Assembly (NCBI GenBank): GCA_946221035.1
Contig: CAMIME010000005.1
Coordinates: 9,153-73,152 of the forward strand
Source of the DNA: an uncultured Campylobacter sp.
Lineage (GTDB): Bacteria; Actinomycetota; Actinomycetes; Mycobacteriales; Mycobacteriaceae
Length of the DNA stretch: 64,000 bases
Reading direction: 5' to 3'
The position numbers and the translations under genes were made by a program. Positions 31,361 through 40,153 of the stretch are shown in pieces. Below the pieces are notes generated by a model, which made no database searches, was not told where the DNA came from, and saw nothing but the letters and a program-made list of their open reading frames with translations. The stretch's first letter is position 1; each line of letters opens with the position of its first letter.

Positions 31361-33716
31361 CCGCTGCGGCGGCGTCGGCGGGTTTCATGTCGGGCAGGTA
31401 GCAGTGGACGACGGCGAGGGCGATGGATGGGAGGGCGAGCTCGTCGTCGTAAAGCAAGTGCCAGGAGTGGTGGACTGGGTGGAACTTGTACTTGCTGGCA
31501 GCGAGCGAACGGAAGCCGTAGAGCGGCTCGAGGGTTGCGCCGGCTTTATCCAGGAGGATCTCAATGAGGCTGGTTGGTTCGTCGCTGCGGGCGAGCGGTG
31601 CGCCGGACAGTGAGACCCATCCGAGGCCCTGCTCGGCCGCGATTGCGACGGCTTCGGCGAGCAGGAATTCGATCACCGGGCGGAAGCCGTCCGCGTCGCG
31701 ACGCATGAAGTCGAGGGTGTAGCCAGCGAGCAGGCCCTGTTCATAGACCGGCAGCCAACTGGTCACACCATGGAGGCGGCCTGCTTTGTCCACGGCGAGC
31801 AGGAGCTTGGTGTCCTTGTCCCGCAGCTCGTCTACACCGCCGAGGGTGAATCCCATCTCCGGCAGGGCCTTGTCGGCCACCCAGCTTTCAGATAGCGCCA
31901 CGATCTTCTCGCGCATTTCCAGGTCGCATTCGGCCCACGAGCTCCAGACCGCAGTGACACCCTCCTTGCCGGCGCGGTTGCGGGCTGTACGGATGTTCTG
32001 GAATTTCTTGCCCTTAAAATCGGCATTCTCGGCCGTGAGCACCGATTCTTCGGCGACGTGAATGCGTTGGAACCCGTCGCGGGCGAAATCCTCGGACACC
32101 GAATACCAGGCCACGCGCCACCCTTGCTCGGCTGCGAATGCTTCGAAGGCGAGGGCGACGGTGTCGCTCGAGCACGCTCCCCGCCACACCGGGCCGCCGA
32201 CCGTGACCGCGACGCCGTTAGCAACGCGGTACGCGACGAAGCCGCGGTCGACCCCGTCGTCTGGGGTGTAGAAGAAATAGGAGTTGCCCTCCCACAGCCC
32301 CATCCACGCGAGGTGGTCACCGGTGCCGGAAGCAAGGATCTCGCGGGCGCGCTCCCGCTGGCGAGCGTTGGCCGGGGATGGTGCGGAGGTGAGCACGCGG
32401 TAGAGCAGGTACAACGTGACGGCCCAGAACACGATGCCAACCCATTCATACAACGCCCATGCAGCGTCGGAGCGCGGGATGAGATGGTGTGGCAGCGCCA
32501 CGGCGAGTGATGGCGGGAGGTAGCGGCAAGGAAGTTCTGCAAGCGCGGTGGCGAGGGTAGCCGGGGCGAGGAAGTCGTCGCAAAGCAGATGCACGCCGCC
32601 GAGCCACGCGAGTGCGGTAGCAGCGAAGACCGCGCCGAAGGGCACGGCTGCGCGCTGCCACGCAGACGCCACGCGGAACCGCTCACGGGTGGCGATGAGC
32701 ACCACAAACACCACGGCGAACGGCAAGGCAACGAGCACGGTGTTCCACACCCACTCGTACCCCACGTCCATCGTGCGGGCACTTTGCCATGCTTGCCATG
32801 CCACTGCAGTCGCGGAAGCCACATTCATCGCCACCGCGAGCCACCAGCTCAGGCGTCGGCCACGGACGAGGCCGAAGGTCACAAGGGCAGCCAGTGCGAA
32901 AGGTGCCGCGTTGAGTAGGAAAGGTCCGAGGCCGTTCTGCTGGTTAATGGCCACGGCCTCGGCGCACGCGTCAGACGCAGCGTCTGTGCACGCCCGCGCC
33001 ACTTCACGGGCGGACACGGAAGGTTCCCACATCAACCGGCTCGTCGCTGCGAACGGACCCTGCGCCAGCGGGTTGATCGCTGTCACCACAGGGCCCGCTG
33101 CCACGGCGGCGAAGACGGTGGCGACCAGCACGCGCGATTCCCGAAGCGACGCCCTGCGGATGCGTTGCGACGGCTGAGTGAGCTCGCCCGCCGCCCAGCC
33201 GAGCAGCACCGCCGCCAGCGCGGCCACCGACGACAACGACCCGGCGTAGAGCACCAGCGTCGCCGTCAGCGCCACCATGACCAGGCGCAGGCGGCGCCGC
33301 CACAGCACGCCGAACCGCGCGGTGGCAAACGCGAGCGGGCCAAAGATCCAGGCCACCGGGGTGCAGTAGACCTCGCTGACCAGGTCTGGCCCCCAAAGGT
33401 TGAAGCCAGCCCGCTCGACGGCCGCCCCAACGACGCACGCCACCGGCATGGTCACGGCTTGGGAGCACACGGCGGTTAGCGCGAACCACCGCGAGCCGAG
33501 TGCGCGCTCCGCGGGCACGCAGAAACACACCGCGGCAAGGGTGAGGTACGCAAGCGACGAGAGGTGCCCCGCCGTCAGACCGGCGGTGAGCAGGTGCCAG
33601 AGGTCCTCGTCTGCCGGGAGGTTGTAGCCGATTCGCTCCCGCGGGTTGGCTGAGCCGAAAGCAATCCACATCATTGCCACAAACGCCGTGGTCACCGGCG
33701 CAAACTTCAGCTTCAT
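31287..33716 (-). CDS. MprF-type aminoacyl-phospholipid synthase (DUF2156) with N-terminal membrane domain
   Basis: The protein has 809 residues. About 450 N-terminal residues carry some 12 hydrophobic segments and look in part rhomboid-like (PADEDLWHLLTAGLTAGHLSSLAYLTLAAVCFCVPAERALGSRWF). The C-terminal 340 residues are a soluble DUF2156 tandem-GNAT domain (GNSYFFYTPDDGVDRGFVAYRVANGVAVTVGGPVWRG, KFQNIRTARNRAGKEGV, YGFRSLAASKYKFHPVHHSWHLLY), which transfers an amino acid from tRNA to phosphatidylglycerol or diacylglycerol. Alanine is the substrate of the known C. glutamicum enzyme. Which amino acid is used here is inference. Overlaps the upstream hydrolase gene by 4 bp (ATGA). Confidence 0.82.
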   Translation of the reverse strand: MKLKFAPVTTAFVAMMWIAFGSANPRERIGYNLPADEDLWHLLTAGLTAGHLSSLAYLTLAAVCFCVPAERALGSRWFALTAVCSQAVTMPVACVVGAAVERAGFNLWGPDLVSEVYCTPVAWIFGPLAFATARFGVLWRRRLRLVMVALTATLVLYAGSLSSVAALAAVLLGWAAGELTQPSQRIRRASLRESRVLVATVFAAVAAGPVVTAINPLAQGPFAATSRLMWEPSVSAREVARACTDAASDACAEAVAINQQNGLGPFLLNAAPFALAALVTFGLVRGRRLSWWLAVAMNVASATAVAWQAWQSARTMDVGYEWVWNTVLVALPFAVVFVVLIATRERFRVASAWQRAAVPFGAVFAATALAWLGGVHLLCDDFLAPATLATALAELPCRYLPPSLAVALPHHLIPRSDAAWALYEWVGIVFWAVTLYLLYRVLTSAPSPANARQRERAREILASGTGDHLAWMGLWEGNSYFFYTPDDGVDRGFVAYRVANGVAVTVGGPVWRGACSSDTVALAFEAFAAEQGWRVAWYSVSEDFARDGFQRIHVAEESVLTAENADFKGKKFQNIRTARNRAGKEGVTAVWSSWAECDLEMREKIVALSESWVADKALPEMGFTLGGVDELRDKDTKLLLAVDKAGRLHGVTSWLPVYEQGLLAGYTLDFMRRDADGFRPVIEFLLAEAVAIAAEQGLGWVSLSGAPLARSDEPTSLIEILLDKAGATLEPLYGFRSLAASKYKFHPVHHSWHLLYDDELALPSIALAVVHCYLPDMKPADAAAAVTEILARRSAASPAQPASGTTDHP

Positions 33717-34960
33717 TCGATGCCTCCTCGCTCCGCCGCGAAATCAAACGTATCGCGAAGCGCGACGCGCCACACCTGGTAGCTATGCCCGCCCGGCAGC
33801 TCAACGTATGTAGTGCTCATGCCGGCCTTTCGCGCCAGCTCATTGAGGTGCGGCAAGGCCTTGCTCGCCATCGGGTCGCTCGCGCCGGCGACGAACCGTC
33901 CCGCAATGTGCATGTATTTGTCCGTACCCTGCGCACGCATCAGCAACGTCGCAGGGTTCACGCTGAGAAAGGCGCTCTCATCACCACCGAAGAGCTCGTT
34001 GATCGTTTTCTCACGGCTGCCTATCGACGGCTCCGGTTCCCCCGAAAAATTCAAGAACGCGCCATAGGCGCCAGGCGCATTGGTCACAATCTGCAACGAG
34101 CAGGTTCCACCGTAACTCAAGCCCCCGATCGTCCACTTCGACTGGTCTTGCACCACACGGAAATCTTCCTTGATGAGCGCCGGGACGGTTTCGGCGAGAT
34201 AGGTCTGCATCTGCACATCCGGCCCGTCGACACAGGCGGGGTTCCCGGTGGCGGATCCGGTGCCGTCCACGCTGATCACGATCGGCGAGGCGCCGTCGTG
34301 GTCTCGTTGGAAGTCATCGGCGACGCGGTCGGCCTGCCCGTCGGTGAACCAGCCCATAGGCACGCCCGGCTGACCCGCGAGCAACACGAGCACCGGCAGC
34401 GTCGCTCCGTGGAAATAGGCGGGCGGGATGTAGGCAACCGCGTCGCGCATCGGTGGGGCCGACACCTTTACCAACGCCCCCACTTCTCGCCCGCCGATCT
34501 GCGGTGCCTGGTCAGCAGCGCGAAGCTCCTCGAAAGACATGGCCTTTGACACCGGCGCCGGGTGAAATGACCCCAACGTTGGGTATTGCTGGTACACCAG
34601 GTTCACCCCGAGGTATCCCAAGAACAGGCTGGGGGCCGCGAGCGCTGCAAGCCCCGCGCGCCGTCGCCAGCTTGGAGCGAATACTACGGCGAAGAGCACG
34701 AACGCAGCCGCCGCGCCAGCGGCGTAAATGCGCACAGGCACAGTATCGGGGAAGGGCCTCGGCCACACGGTCAGTGCAAATACGGCGACGGCCAACGCCA
34801 CCAGCGTCCCGCCAACCGCGTACGCGACGCGCCGCGTGCGAAGAGCGAACACCGCAATTGCCACCGCAACACCCAGAAAGACGTAAACCACCACGGCCGC
34901 AGTTGTGCCCACTAACGGCACCTGGCGAATCACTTCCACGGGAGTAGGTTTACTCCGCAT
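33713..34960 (-). CDS. membrane-anchored alpha/beta hydrolase (esterase), partner of the aminoacyl-lipid synthase
   Basis: The protein has 415 residues. Four hydrophobic helices in the first 130 residues place the rest outside the membrane. The hydrolase domain (about 160-415) carries the nucleophile elbow GGLSYGGTCSLQ (GxSxG), an acidic residue in RFVAGASDPMAS and the catalytic His in ELPGGHSYQVWR, an arrangement resembling esterase D/mycolyltransferase-like folds. In Pseudomonas a periplasmic hydrolase encoded with the alanyl-PG synthase removes the amino acid again. The 4-bp overlap here suggests the same pairing. The ATG follows GGAGAGG. It could alternatively act on another acyl ester. 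Confidence 0.78.
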   Translation of the reverse strand: MRSKPTPVEVIRQVPLVGTTAAVVVYVFLGVAVAIAVFALRTRRVAYAVGGTLVALAVAVFALTVWPRPFPDTVPVRIYAAGAAAAFVLFAVVFAPSWRRRAGLAALAAPSLFLGYLGVNLVYQQYPTLGSFHPAPVSKAMSFEELRAADQAPQIGGREVGALVKVSAPPMRDAVAYIPPAYFHGATLPVLVLLAGQPGVPMGWFTDGQADRVADDFQRDHDGASPIVISVDGTGSATGNPACVDGPDVQMQTYLAETVPALIKEDFRVVQDQSKWTIGGLSYGGTCSLQIVTNAPGAYGAFLNFSGEPEPSIGSREKTINELFGGDESAFLSVNPATLLMRAQGTDKYMHIAGRFVAGASDPMASKALPHLNELARKAGMSTTYVELPGGHSYQVWRVALRDTFDFAAERGGIE

Positions 34961-35046
34961 GAGCCTCTCCGCCCCGGTTCCCCGTTAGCTTCCCAATCCA
35001 TCCACAGCAACCTCGCAGACCCGCGGTCGCATCGTGGTTGCGCTCG

Positions 35047-36078
35047 CTACTTCGCGGCGTTGTCCAGCAGGATCAGCAGGTCGCCGATCTGATAGTTCCC
35101 GGCGAGCATGCGGGCGAGGTCGTCGACCGGTAGCTCACCCTTGGCCGCGAGTGACCGGACCAGGGCGGTGATGTTCTTGGCGTCGGTCGGGTCGAATCCG
35201 GCGGTGCGGGCTGCGTCGATAAGCTGCTGAGCCCCGAAGCCGCCGGCGGCGAGGGCGAGGATAGCCACGACGAGCTTCGTGCTGTCCTGCTCCAACACCT
35301 TGAGCTCGTCGGATTCTGCAACCTGGAAGGTCTCCAGCACGCCGCCGCCCGCTCGGAGGTTGCCGGCCGCGAACTGGCCCAGCTGCGCTGAGGTGCCGTT
35401 GAACAGGTTCATGTCCACCGGCGTGTTGATGCCCACGACGCGGCCCGACTCACTGCGCTGCCAGAAGCTCAGCTTGTCCCAGCCGCCGACGGGGCGCGGG
35501 GGTCGGTTCTGGTACGCGGCGAGCCACAGCGGGTAGCCGGTGAAGGCGTTGGTGTTGTTCATGTGCTCGTACCAGAAGTAGCGGTAGGTATAGACCATCG
35601 GCTGCTTGCCGGTAGCGCGCTGCACCTCGTCGAGGAACACCTTGGTCCAGGCGATCAGGGCGATGGGCGGAAGGCCTTCGTCGACCTCGAGATCCAACAC
35701 CGGCGGCAGCTGCGTCGCAGGTCCCGCGTTGATCACGGAGGCGAAGTAGCGCGCCTGTTTGATCGGGTCCTCGGTGGGGCGCGCGTAGTGGTAGGCGCCG
35801 ACCTTCAGGCCCGCGTCAGCGGCGGCTTTGGCGTCCTCGTCGTAGTAGACGTTCTTCCAGCCCTCACCCTCGGAGGCTTTGACGAAGACGAAGTCCTGCC
35901 CTCCGATAGTGCCCACTGATTTCCAGTCGATGGCCGCGCCGCCCGGGCGCTGGTGGCCGGCGACGTCCACGCCTGAGACGAGGCCGGGGATGGACTGGGC
36001 GTCGGCGACACCAACCGCGAGCAGGGCGGCAGCGACGGTGGCAGCGAGTGTGGTGCGGGCGCGGCGAAGGACGTGCAT
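35047..36078 (-). CDS. secreted GH25 muramidase with extra C-terminal helical domain
   Basis: The protein has 343 residues. The N-terminal signal peptide is cleaved about ADA|QS (residue 27). The GH25 barrel follows: SGVDVAGHQRPGGAAIDW (first catalytic-cleft Asp), FVFVKASEGEGW, VGAYHYARPTEDPIKQARYF, and LPPVLDLEVDEGLPP with the Asp-x-Glu pair that holds the catalytic acid. YTYRYFWYEHM and LWLAAYQNRPP complete the fold near residue 215. The last 120 residues are an unrecognised, mainly helical segment (KLVVAILALAAGGFGAQQLIDAARTAG ... QIGDLLILLDNAAK). It should hydrolyse peptidoglycan glycan strands. A -10 box precedes the ATG by 7 nt. Confidence 0.88.
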   Translation of the reverse strand: MHVLRRARTTLAATVAAALLAVGVADAQSIPGLVSGVDVAGHQRPGGAAIDWKSVGTIGGQDFVFVKASEGEGWKNVYYDEDAKAAADAGLKVGAYHYARPTEDPIKQARYFASVINAGPATQLPPVLDLEVDEGLPPIALIAWTKVFLDEVQRATGKQPMVYTYRYFWYEHMNNTNAFTGYPLWLAAYQNRPPRPVGGWDKLSFWQRSESGRVVGINTPVDMNLFNGTSAQLGQFAAGNLRAGGGVLETFQVAESDELKVLEQDSTKLVVAILALAAGGFGAQQLIDAARTAGFDPTDAKNITALVRSLAAKGELPVDDLARMLAGNYQIGDLLILLDNAAK

Positions 36079-36085
36079 GCCCGAA

Positions 36086-36091
36086 ACACTA
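36086..36091 (-). promoter_or_regulatory. -10 box, leaderless promoter of the GH25 gene
   Basis: TAGTGT, 7 nt, ATG at 36078. Confidence 0.5.
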
Positions 36092-36129
36092 ACCGACTTT
36101 CTTCACACAAGTCACACGCGACACGCCTC

Positions 36130-37233
36130 TTACAGGGCGCCAGCGGCTCGCGCTCGCTCGACGACGCCCCCAATCGCAGCAAGCAGCGTATCGACGTCCT
36201 CCGGTCCCGACGTCCTGCCCAGCGTCAGCCGCAACGCACCTCGGGCGTCGGGGTATCCCATCGCCTCGAGGACGTGGCTTGCGCGTGCAACCCCCGCGGC
36301 GCAGGCGGAGCCCGCGGAGGCTTCGATGCCGGCGGCGTCGAGAAGCATGAGCAGCGAATCGGTGTCGGCGCCCGGGAACAGGAACTGGGCGTGGCCGGGC
36401 AGCGCAGGTTCCGTAGTCAAAAGCACCGCATCCGGCACCCGCTGCAGCACGCCGCGAACGAGGGTATCGCGGAGAGTGGACAGGCGCTGGTGCTCGGAAG
36501 ACAGCTCCGCCACCGCCTCCTCCAGCGCCGCGGCGGTAGCCGCAGCACCGGCGACGTCCACCGTGCCGGAGCGGATCCCGCGTTCTTGCCCTCCGCCCAG
36601 AATCACCGGCTTCGGTGCGGGCGAGCGCTTCGTCAGCAAAATTCCCATCCCCCGCGGGCCCCCGAACTTGTGTGCGCTGGCGGCTAGTGTCGCAGCACCC
36701 AGCGCGTGGAAATCCACCGGAATGTGCCCCACCGCCTGCACCGCGTCCACGTGCGCGGGGGTGCCGGCGGCCGCGGCTCGCTCAACGGCCTGCGCGACGG
36801 GTTGGATCGCGCCCGTTTCGTTGTTGGCCCACATGACGGCGGCCACGGCGGCTGGCGCATCCAAAAGAGACAGGTCAGACACGCGGCCGTCGCGGCCGAC
36901 CGGGAGCCACTCCACGGAACCGAGCGCGCGCACCGACTCCAGCACCGCCGGGTGCTCGATCGGGGTGGACACGACCCGCTCCAAGGGCGAGGCAGCCCAC
37001 AGCCCACGCACACCGATGTTGTTCGCCTCCGTCCCGGAGCCGGTGAAGACCACCTCCACGGGGTCGGCGCCCAGGCAGGCGGCGATGCGCTCGCGAGCGT
37101 CGGCAAGCACAGCGTTGGCGCGACGGCCGCCAGCGTACTGGCTGCCGGGGTTGAGCGAGTCCGAGTGCGCGACCCACGCATCCACCGCGCACTGGCGCAT
37201 CGGCGTTGTTGCCGCGTGATCGAAATAGACCAT
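36130..37233 (-). CDS. cysteine desulfurase (class V aminotransferase, IscS/NifS-like)
   Basis: Removes sulfur from cysteine as enzyme persulfide, giving alanine. The protein has 367 residues. FDHAATTPMRQ at the start, the cofactor-stacking His94 in STPIEHPAV, the PLP lysine Lys189 in SAHKFGGPRGMG and the active-site Cys311 in SAGSACAAGV are all in place. The short loop before the Cys (GSACAAG) is the group I IscS-like form. There are no iscU or suf genes beside it. On context it is the likely sulfur donor for MnmA. The ATG follows a -10 box by 7 nt inside the end of the upstream gene. Confidence 0.92.
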   Translation of the reverse strand: MVYFDHAATTPMRQCAVDAWVAHSDSLNPGSQYAGGRRANAVLADARERIAACLGADPVEVVFTGSGTEANNIGVRGLWAASPLERVVSTPIEHPAVLESVRALGSVEWLPVGRDGRVSDLSLLDAPAAVAAVMWANNETGAIQPVAQAVERAAAAGTPAHVDAVQAVGHIPVDFHALGAATLAASAHKFGGPRGMGILLTKRSPAPKPVILGGGQERGIRSGTVDVAGAAATAAALEEAVAELSSEHQRLSTLRDTLVRGVLQRVPDAVLLTTEPALPGHAQFLFPGADTDSLLMLLDAAGIEASAGSACAAGVARASHVLEAMGYPDARGALRLTLGRTSGPEDVDTLLAAIGGVVERARAAGAL

Positions 37234-37238
37234 GCGCC

Positions 37239-38369
37239 CTAGGCTATCCGGGCCTCGCAGATGTGGGCGATTGCGCTATCCCCGATTCGCGCGATGACCA
37301 CACCCATCGGGCGATCCCCTTTCAGTTTGAGCTTCTTGCGCAGCTGGTCCGGGTCGACGTCGACGCCGCGCACGAGAATCTCCACACTCCCCGCCCCGTG
37401 CGCTGCCAGCGCCTTCTTCAACGCCCGCAACGGCACCGCCTCAATGAACGGGAACCCGGAGTAGCCGGGTGGCAGAGCGTCCCCGGTGGTGAACGCGATG
37501 CGCTCGTCCAACATGCTCAACCCGTGCCGCGCCGCCCAATGCCGCACCAGCCCGGCGCGCACGATTGCCCCGTCCGGCTCCACGATCAACCTCCGCGGTC
37601 CAGTGACCTCCACCTCGTCCGGCTCGGTGTCGGTGACACGCTCCTCCACATCCCGCAGCACGACCGCTTCCCTACGAACCCCAGCGCCCAACCCGGGTGT
37701 GTACAGGCACGCCTCCTTCACCCCGCCGTCGACAGAGACGACGCTGACCAGGCCTTCCCACTCCGAGTAGTCGATGCCCGGGGCGCACTTGACCGCCATC
37801 TCCCGTCCAGCGTAAGCCTCAAGCAGCGCCGGCAGGGGTGGCATGAGCTTGGCGGGATCCGTGATCCGCGTCCCCCCGGCGCGCCGGGCGGGATCGGCGA
37901 CAACGACCGCGTCGCGCGAAACGGGTGCGAGCGCGTCGGCCTGTGCGAGCCACGCGTGAGGGCCCAGGTTGTGGCGCGCCATGGCGAGTCGGGTGAGGTC
38001 GATGTCAGACCCCAGCCAGGTCATGTCAGCGAACGCGGGTGCCTCCGAACCGACGGAGCACGTGACGTCGTGGACGATCTGGGCGCCGCTGGCCGCGATG
38101 CGGGCGGCCCGGACTTGGGCCACGCGGGCGAGGGTGGCTTGCTGGGCGGCGTCGTAATCGGTCAGCCAGTGTGAGGGGAACTTGCCGGCGGCGGCGCGCT
38201 GAGAGTAGATGAGCACGCTCGCGGCCCTGGCGTAGTCGCCGAACTCGCGCTCGAGCGCGTCCCGGTCGGCGAACACGGTGGCCTTGGTCAGGGCAATCGA
38301 GGGGGCAACCCGCGCGATGTCGTCGGCGTGGGCGGCGAGGTAGCGCACCTCATCCAGGCTAAAACTCAT
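37239..38369 (-). CDS. class I SAM-dependent methyltransferase with THUMP-like C-terminus
   Basis: The protein has 376 residues from the ATG at 38369. A helical N-terminal part (FSLDEVRYLAAHADDIARVAPSIALTKATVFADRDALEREFGDYARAASVLIYSQRAAAGKFP) is followed by a methyltransferase core in which IVHDVTCSVGSEAPAF is the SAM loop and WLGSDIDLTRLAMARHNLG ends strand 2 with the acidic residue. AVVVADPARRAGGTRI replaces the usual NPPY. The C-terminus contains the THUMP-like end typical of this actinobacterial family. An RNA substrate is likely but unproven. The start overlaps the Nudix gene stop by 4 bp (ATGA). Confidence 0.78.
   Translation of the reverse strand: MSFSLDEVRYLAAHADDIARVAPSIALTKATVFADRDALEREFGDYARAASVLIYSQRAAAGKFPSHWLTDYDAAQQATLARVAQVRAARIAASGAQIVHDVTCSVGSEAPAFADMTWLGSDIDLTRLAMARHNLGPHAWLAQADALAPVSRDAVVVADPARRAGGTRITDPAKLMPPLPALLEAYAGREMAVKCAPGIDYSEWEGLVSVVSVDGGVKEACLYTPGLGAGVRREAVVLRDVEERVTDTEPDEVEVTGPRRLIVEPDGAIVRAGLVRHWAARHGLSMLDERIAFTTGDALPPGYSGFPFIEAVPLRALKKALAAHGAGSVEILVRGVDVDPDQLRKKLKLKGDRPMGVVIARIGDSAIAHICEARIA
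37241..37246 (-). promoter_or_regulatory. -10 box, leaderless promoter of cysteine desulfurase
   Basis: TAGCCT, 7 nt, ATG at 37233. It lies within the last codons of the upstream methyltransferase gene. Confidence 0.5.
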
Positions 38370-39226
38370 AGGATTCGCCCGATCCGGTCGACCGGGGTGA
38401 AGGAGTAGTACTCGCTGTAGCGCTCGTCGTCGGTCGGGTCGCCGATGATGGGTACCAGGCTTGCGCCCTCCGCGGAGGCGAGGGCGTCGTCCACCGTCTC
38501 GTGCCCGGACAGGTGCGTGAGCTGCGCCCACGTGGATGGGGCGAAGCGGACGAGGCCGTGGCGCCAGCCGTCGAGAAGCAGCTGCGGCGGGAACCAGTTT
38601 GCGTCGGCTGCTTCCCCGGTGTTGGCGTCGGGTTCTTGGCCCTCGGGGTTCGCGGCGATGAAGGTGAAGGTGTCGAACCAGTTGCCGGCCTCGGATTTGC
38701 CCACCCAGCGCGCCGCGGGTCGGAGCAGGTCGCCGCAGACGCGCAGGTTGGTTTCAACGAGGACGTCGGTGAGCGAGAGTTCGTGGGTTTCGAGGCGGAG
38801 GCGGTGTGAGTGGAAAGGTCGGGCGTCGTCTAGCAACATGCCCTCGGCGTTGACTGCGAGCAACGTTCCGGTTTCCTCGAAAAGCTCGCGCACCGCGGCG
38901 AACATGAGGGCGTGGGCCTTGTATTTGGTCACGCCCAGTTGGCGGGCGAGTGAGATCGCGGAACGGCCGGTCCACAGGGCGCCGTCGTCCCAGGAGCGGC
39001 CAGGGAAATCGCGCGAGTCCACCCCGCCGCCGGGGAACACGGTGATGCCCGGGTAGTTGGGCATGGACATCACGCGCTCTTGCATCCACACCTCGAGGCC
39101 GGATGCACCGTTACGCAGCAGGATCACGGTCGTCGACAGCCGCGAGCCCTGCAGCCCGCTCATCTCGCTGGCGTCGATCGAATCCGCCGCGTCAGCAGAC
39201 GGCGCGCCCGTGTAGTTCCTGGCCAT
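38366..39226 (-). CDS. NUDIX hydrolase
   Basis: The protein has 286 residues, long for a Nudix enzyme. VFPGGGVDSRDFPG begins the Nudix region, and the REUxEE core is AAVRELFEETGTLLA, separated from the GGG by an insertion of about 30 residues. This layout is shared with NUDT19-like proteins and with other actinobacterial Nudix enzymes acting on CoA or nucleoside-diphosphate derivatives. The true substrate is unknown. GGGGGAG lies before the ATG. It is the first gene of a pair with the methyltransferase (4-bp overlap) and lies 14 bp after the ABC ATPase gene. Confidence 0.85.
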   Translation of the reverse strand: MARNYTGAPSADAADSIDASEMSGLQGSRLSTTVILLRNGASGLEVWMQERVMSMPNYPGITVFPGGGVDSRDFPGRSWDDGALWTGRSAISLARQLGVTKYKAHALMFAAVRELFEETGTLLAVNAEGMLLDDARPFHSHRLRLETHELSLTDVLVETNLRVCGDLLRPAARWVGKSEAGNWFDTFTFIAANPEGQEPDANTGEAADANWFPPQLLLDGWRHGLVRFAPSTWAQLTHLSGHETVDDALASAEGASLVPIIGDPTDDERYSEYYSFTPVDRIGRIL

Positions 39227-39240
39227 GCGTGCTCCCCCGG

Positions 39241-40077
39241 TTACGCCCGGTGCGCACCTCCGCGGGCGCTGCGGGCCCGGCGCGCGAAGTAACGGCCACC
39301 GTCGCGGCTGACCTCGATTGGCTGGTGGTAGGCCTTGGACACGTTCTCGGACGTGAGCACGTCGTCGATGAGGCCTTGGGCGACGACTGCGCCCTCGTCG
39401 AGAAGCATGGCGTGAGTGAACCCCTCCGGGATCTCCTCCAGGTGGTGGGTAATCAGCACCATCGCGGGAGCGTCGGCATCCATGGCCAGCTCCCCCAGGT
39501 ACCCGAGCAGGTCCTCGCGTCCGCCGAGGTCCATGCCGGCTGCGGGCTCGTCCAGGATGAGCAGCTCCGGGTTCGTCATCACCGCGCGGGCGACCAGGAC
39601 GCGCTTCTTTTCACCGTCGGACAGGGTGCCCCACGTGCGGTCGATCAGGTGCATCGCGCCGATCTGCTCGAGCACCTCGAGTGCTTGCTCGTAATCCTGC
39701 TCCTCGTACTCTTCCCGCCAGCGGCCGAGGATCGCGTACCCGGCGGAAACGACCAGGTCCCCTACCGTCTCGTTGTCCGGCACGCGCTGGGCCACCGCCG
39801 AAGACGTCACGCCGATGGAGGCGCGCAGATCGCGCATGTCGGTCGCGCCGAGGCGCTCACCCAGGATGAACGCGGTGCCCGTGGAGGGAAAATCTTGCGC
39901 CGCCGCCATCCGGATCAATGTGGTTTTGCCTGCGCCGTTAGGGCCCAGGACCACCCAGCGCTCGTCCAGCTCAACCTGCCAATCAACGGGGCCGACGAGG
40001 GTGTTGCCGCCGCGGATGAACTCCACGCCGCGCATGTCGATCATGAGGTCGGGGTCTGTCGTAATCACGCACACCAT
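39241..40077 (-). CDS. ABC transporter-type ATPase, no permease nearby
   Basis: The protein has 278 residues and is a single nucleotide-binding domain. Walker A is VLGPNGAGKTTL, the signature is a shifted LSDGEKKRVLVARA, Walker B is ELLILDEPAAGMD, and the H-loop is MVLITHHLEEIPEGF. The LSDGE signature and lack of any membrane gene nearby recall soluble ATPases of the YlmA type, so a transport role is not proven. The ATG at 40077 is used, but a GTG nine bases on is equally possible. It is divergent from glgE, with 76 bp between. Confidence 0.85.
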   Translation of the reverse strand: MVCVITTDPDLMIDMRGVEFIRGGNTLVGPVDWQVELDERWVVLGPNGAGKTTLIRMAAAQDFPSTGTAFILGERLGATDMRDLRASIGVTSSAVAQRVPDNETVGDLVVSAGYAILGRWREEYEEQDYEQALEVLEQIGAMHLIDRTWGTLSDGEKKRVLVARAVMTNPELLILDEPAAGMDLGGREDLLGYLGELAMDADAPAMVLITHHLEEIPEGFTHAMLLDEGAVVAQGLIDDVLTSENVSKAYHQPIEVSRDGGRYFARRARSARGGAHRA

Positions 40078-40140
40078 CTTGTCTTATTTCTTTGCTCGTG
40101 TGTGGCTGCGGCTCGCCGGGTGCGTACAGCGCAGCTTCGC

Positions 40141-40146
40141 TACCCT
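40141..40146 (+). promoter_or_regulatory. -10 box, leaderless promoter of glgE-glgB
   Basis: TACCCT, 7 nt, ATG at 40154. It fixes the glgE start, since no ribosome site precedes the ATG. Confidence 0.55.
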
Positions 40147-40153
40147 TATCACC

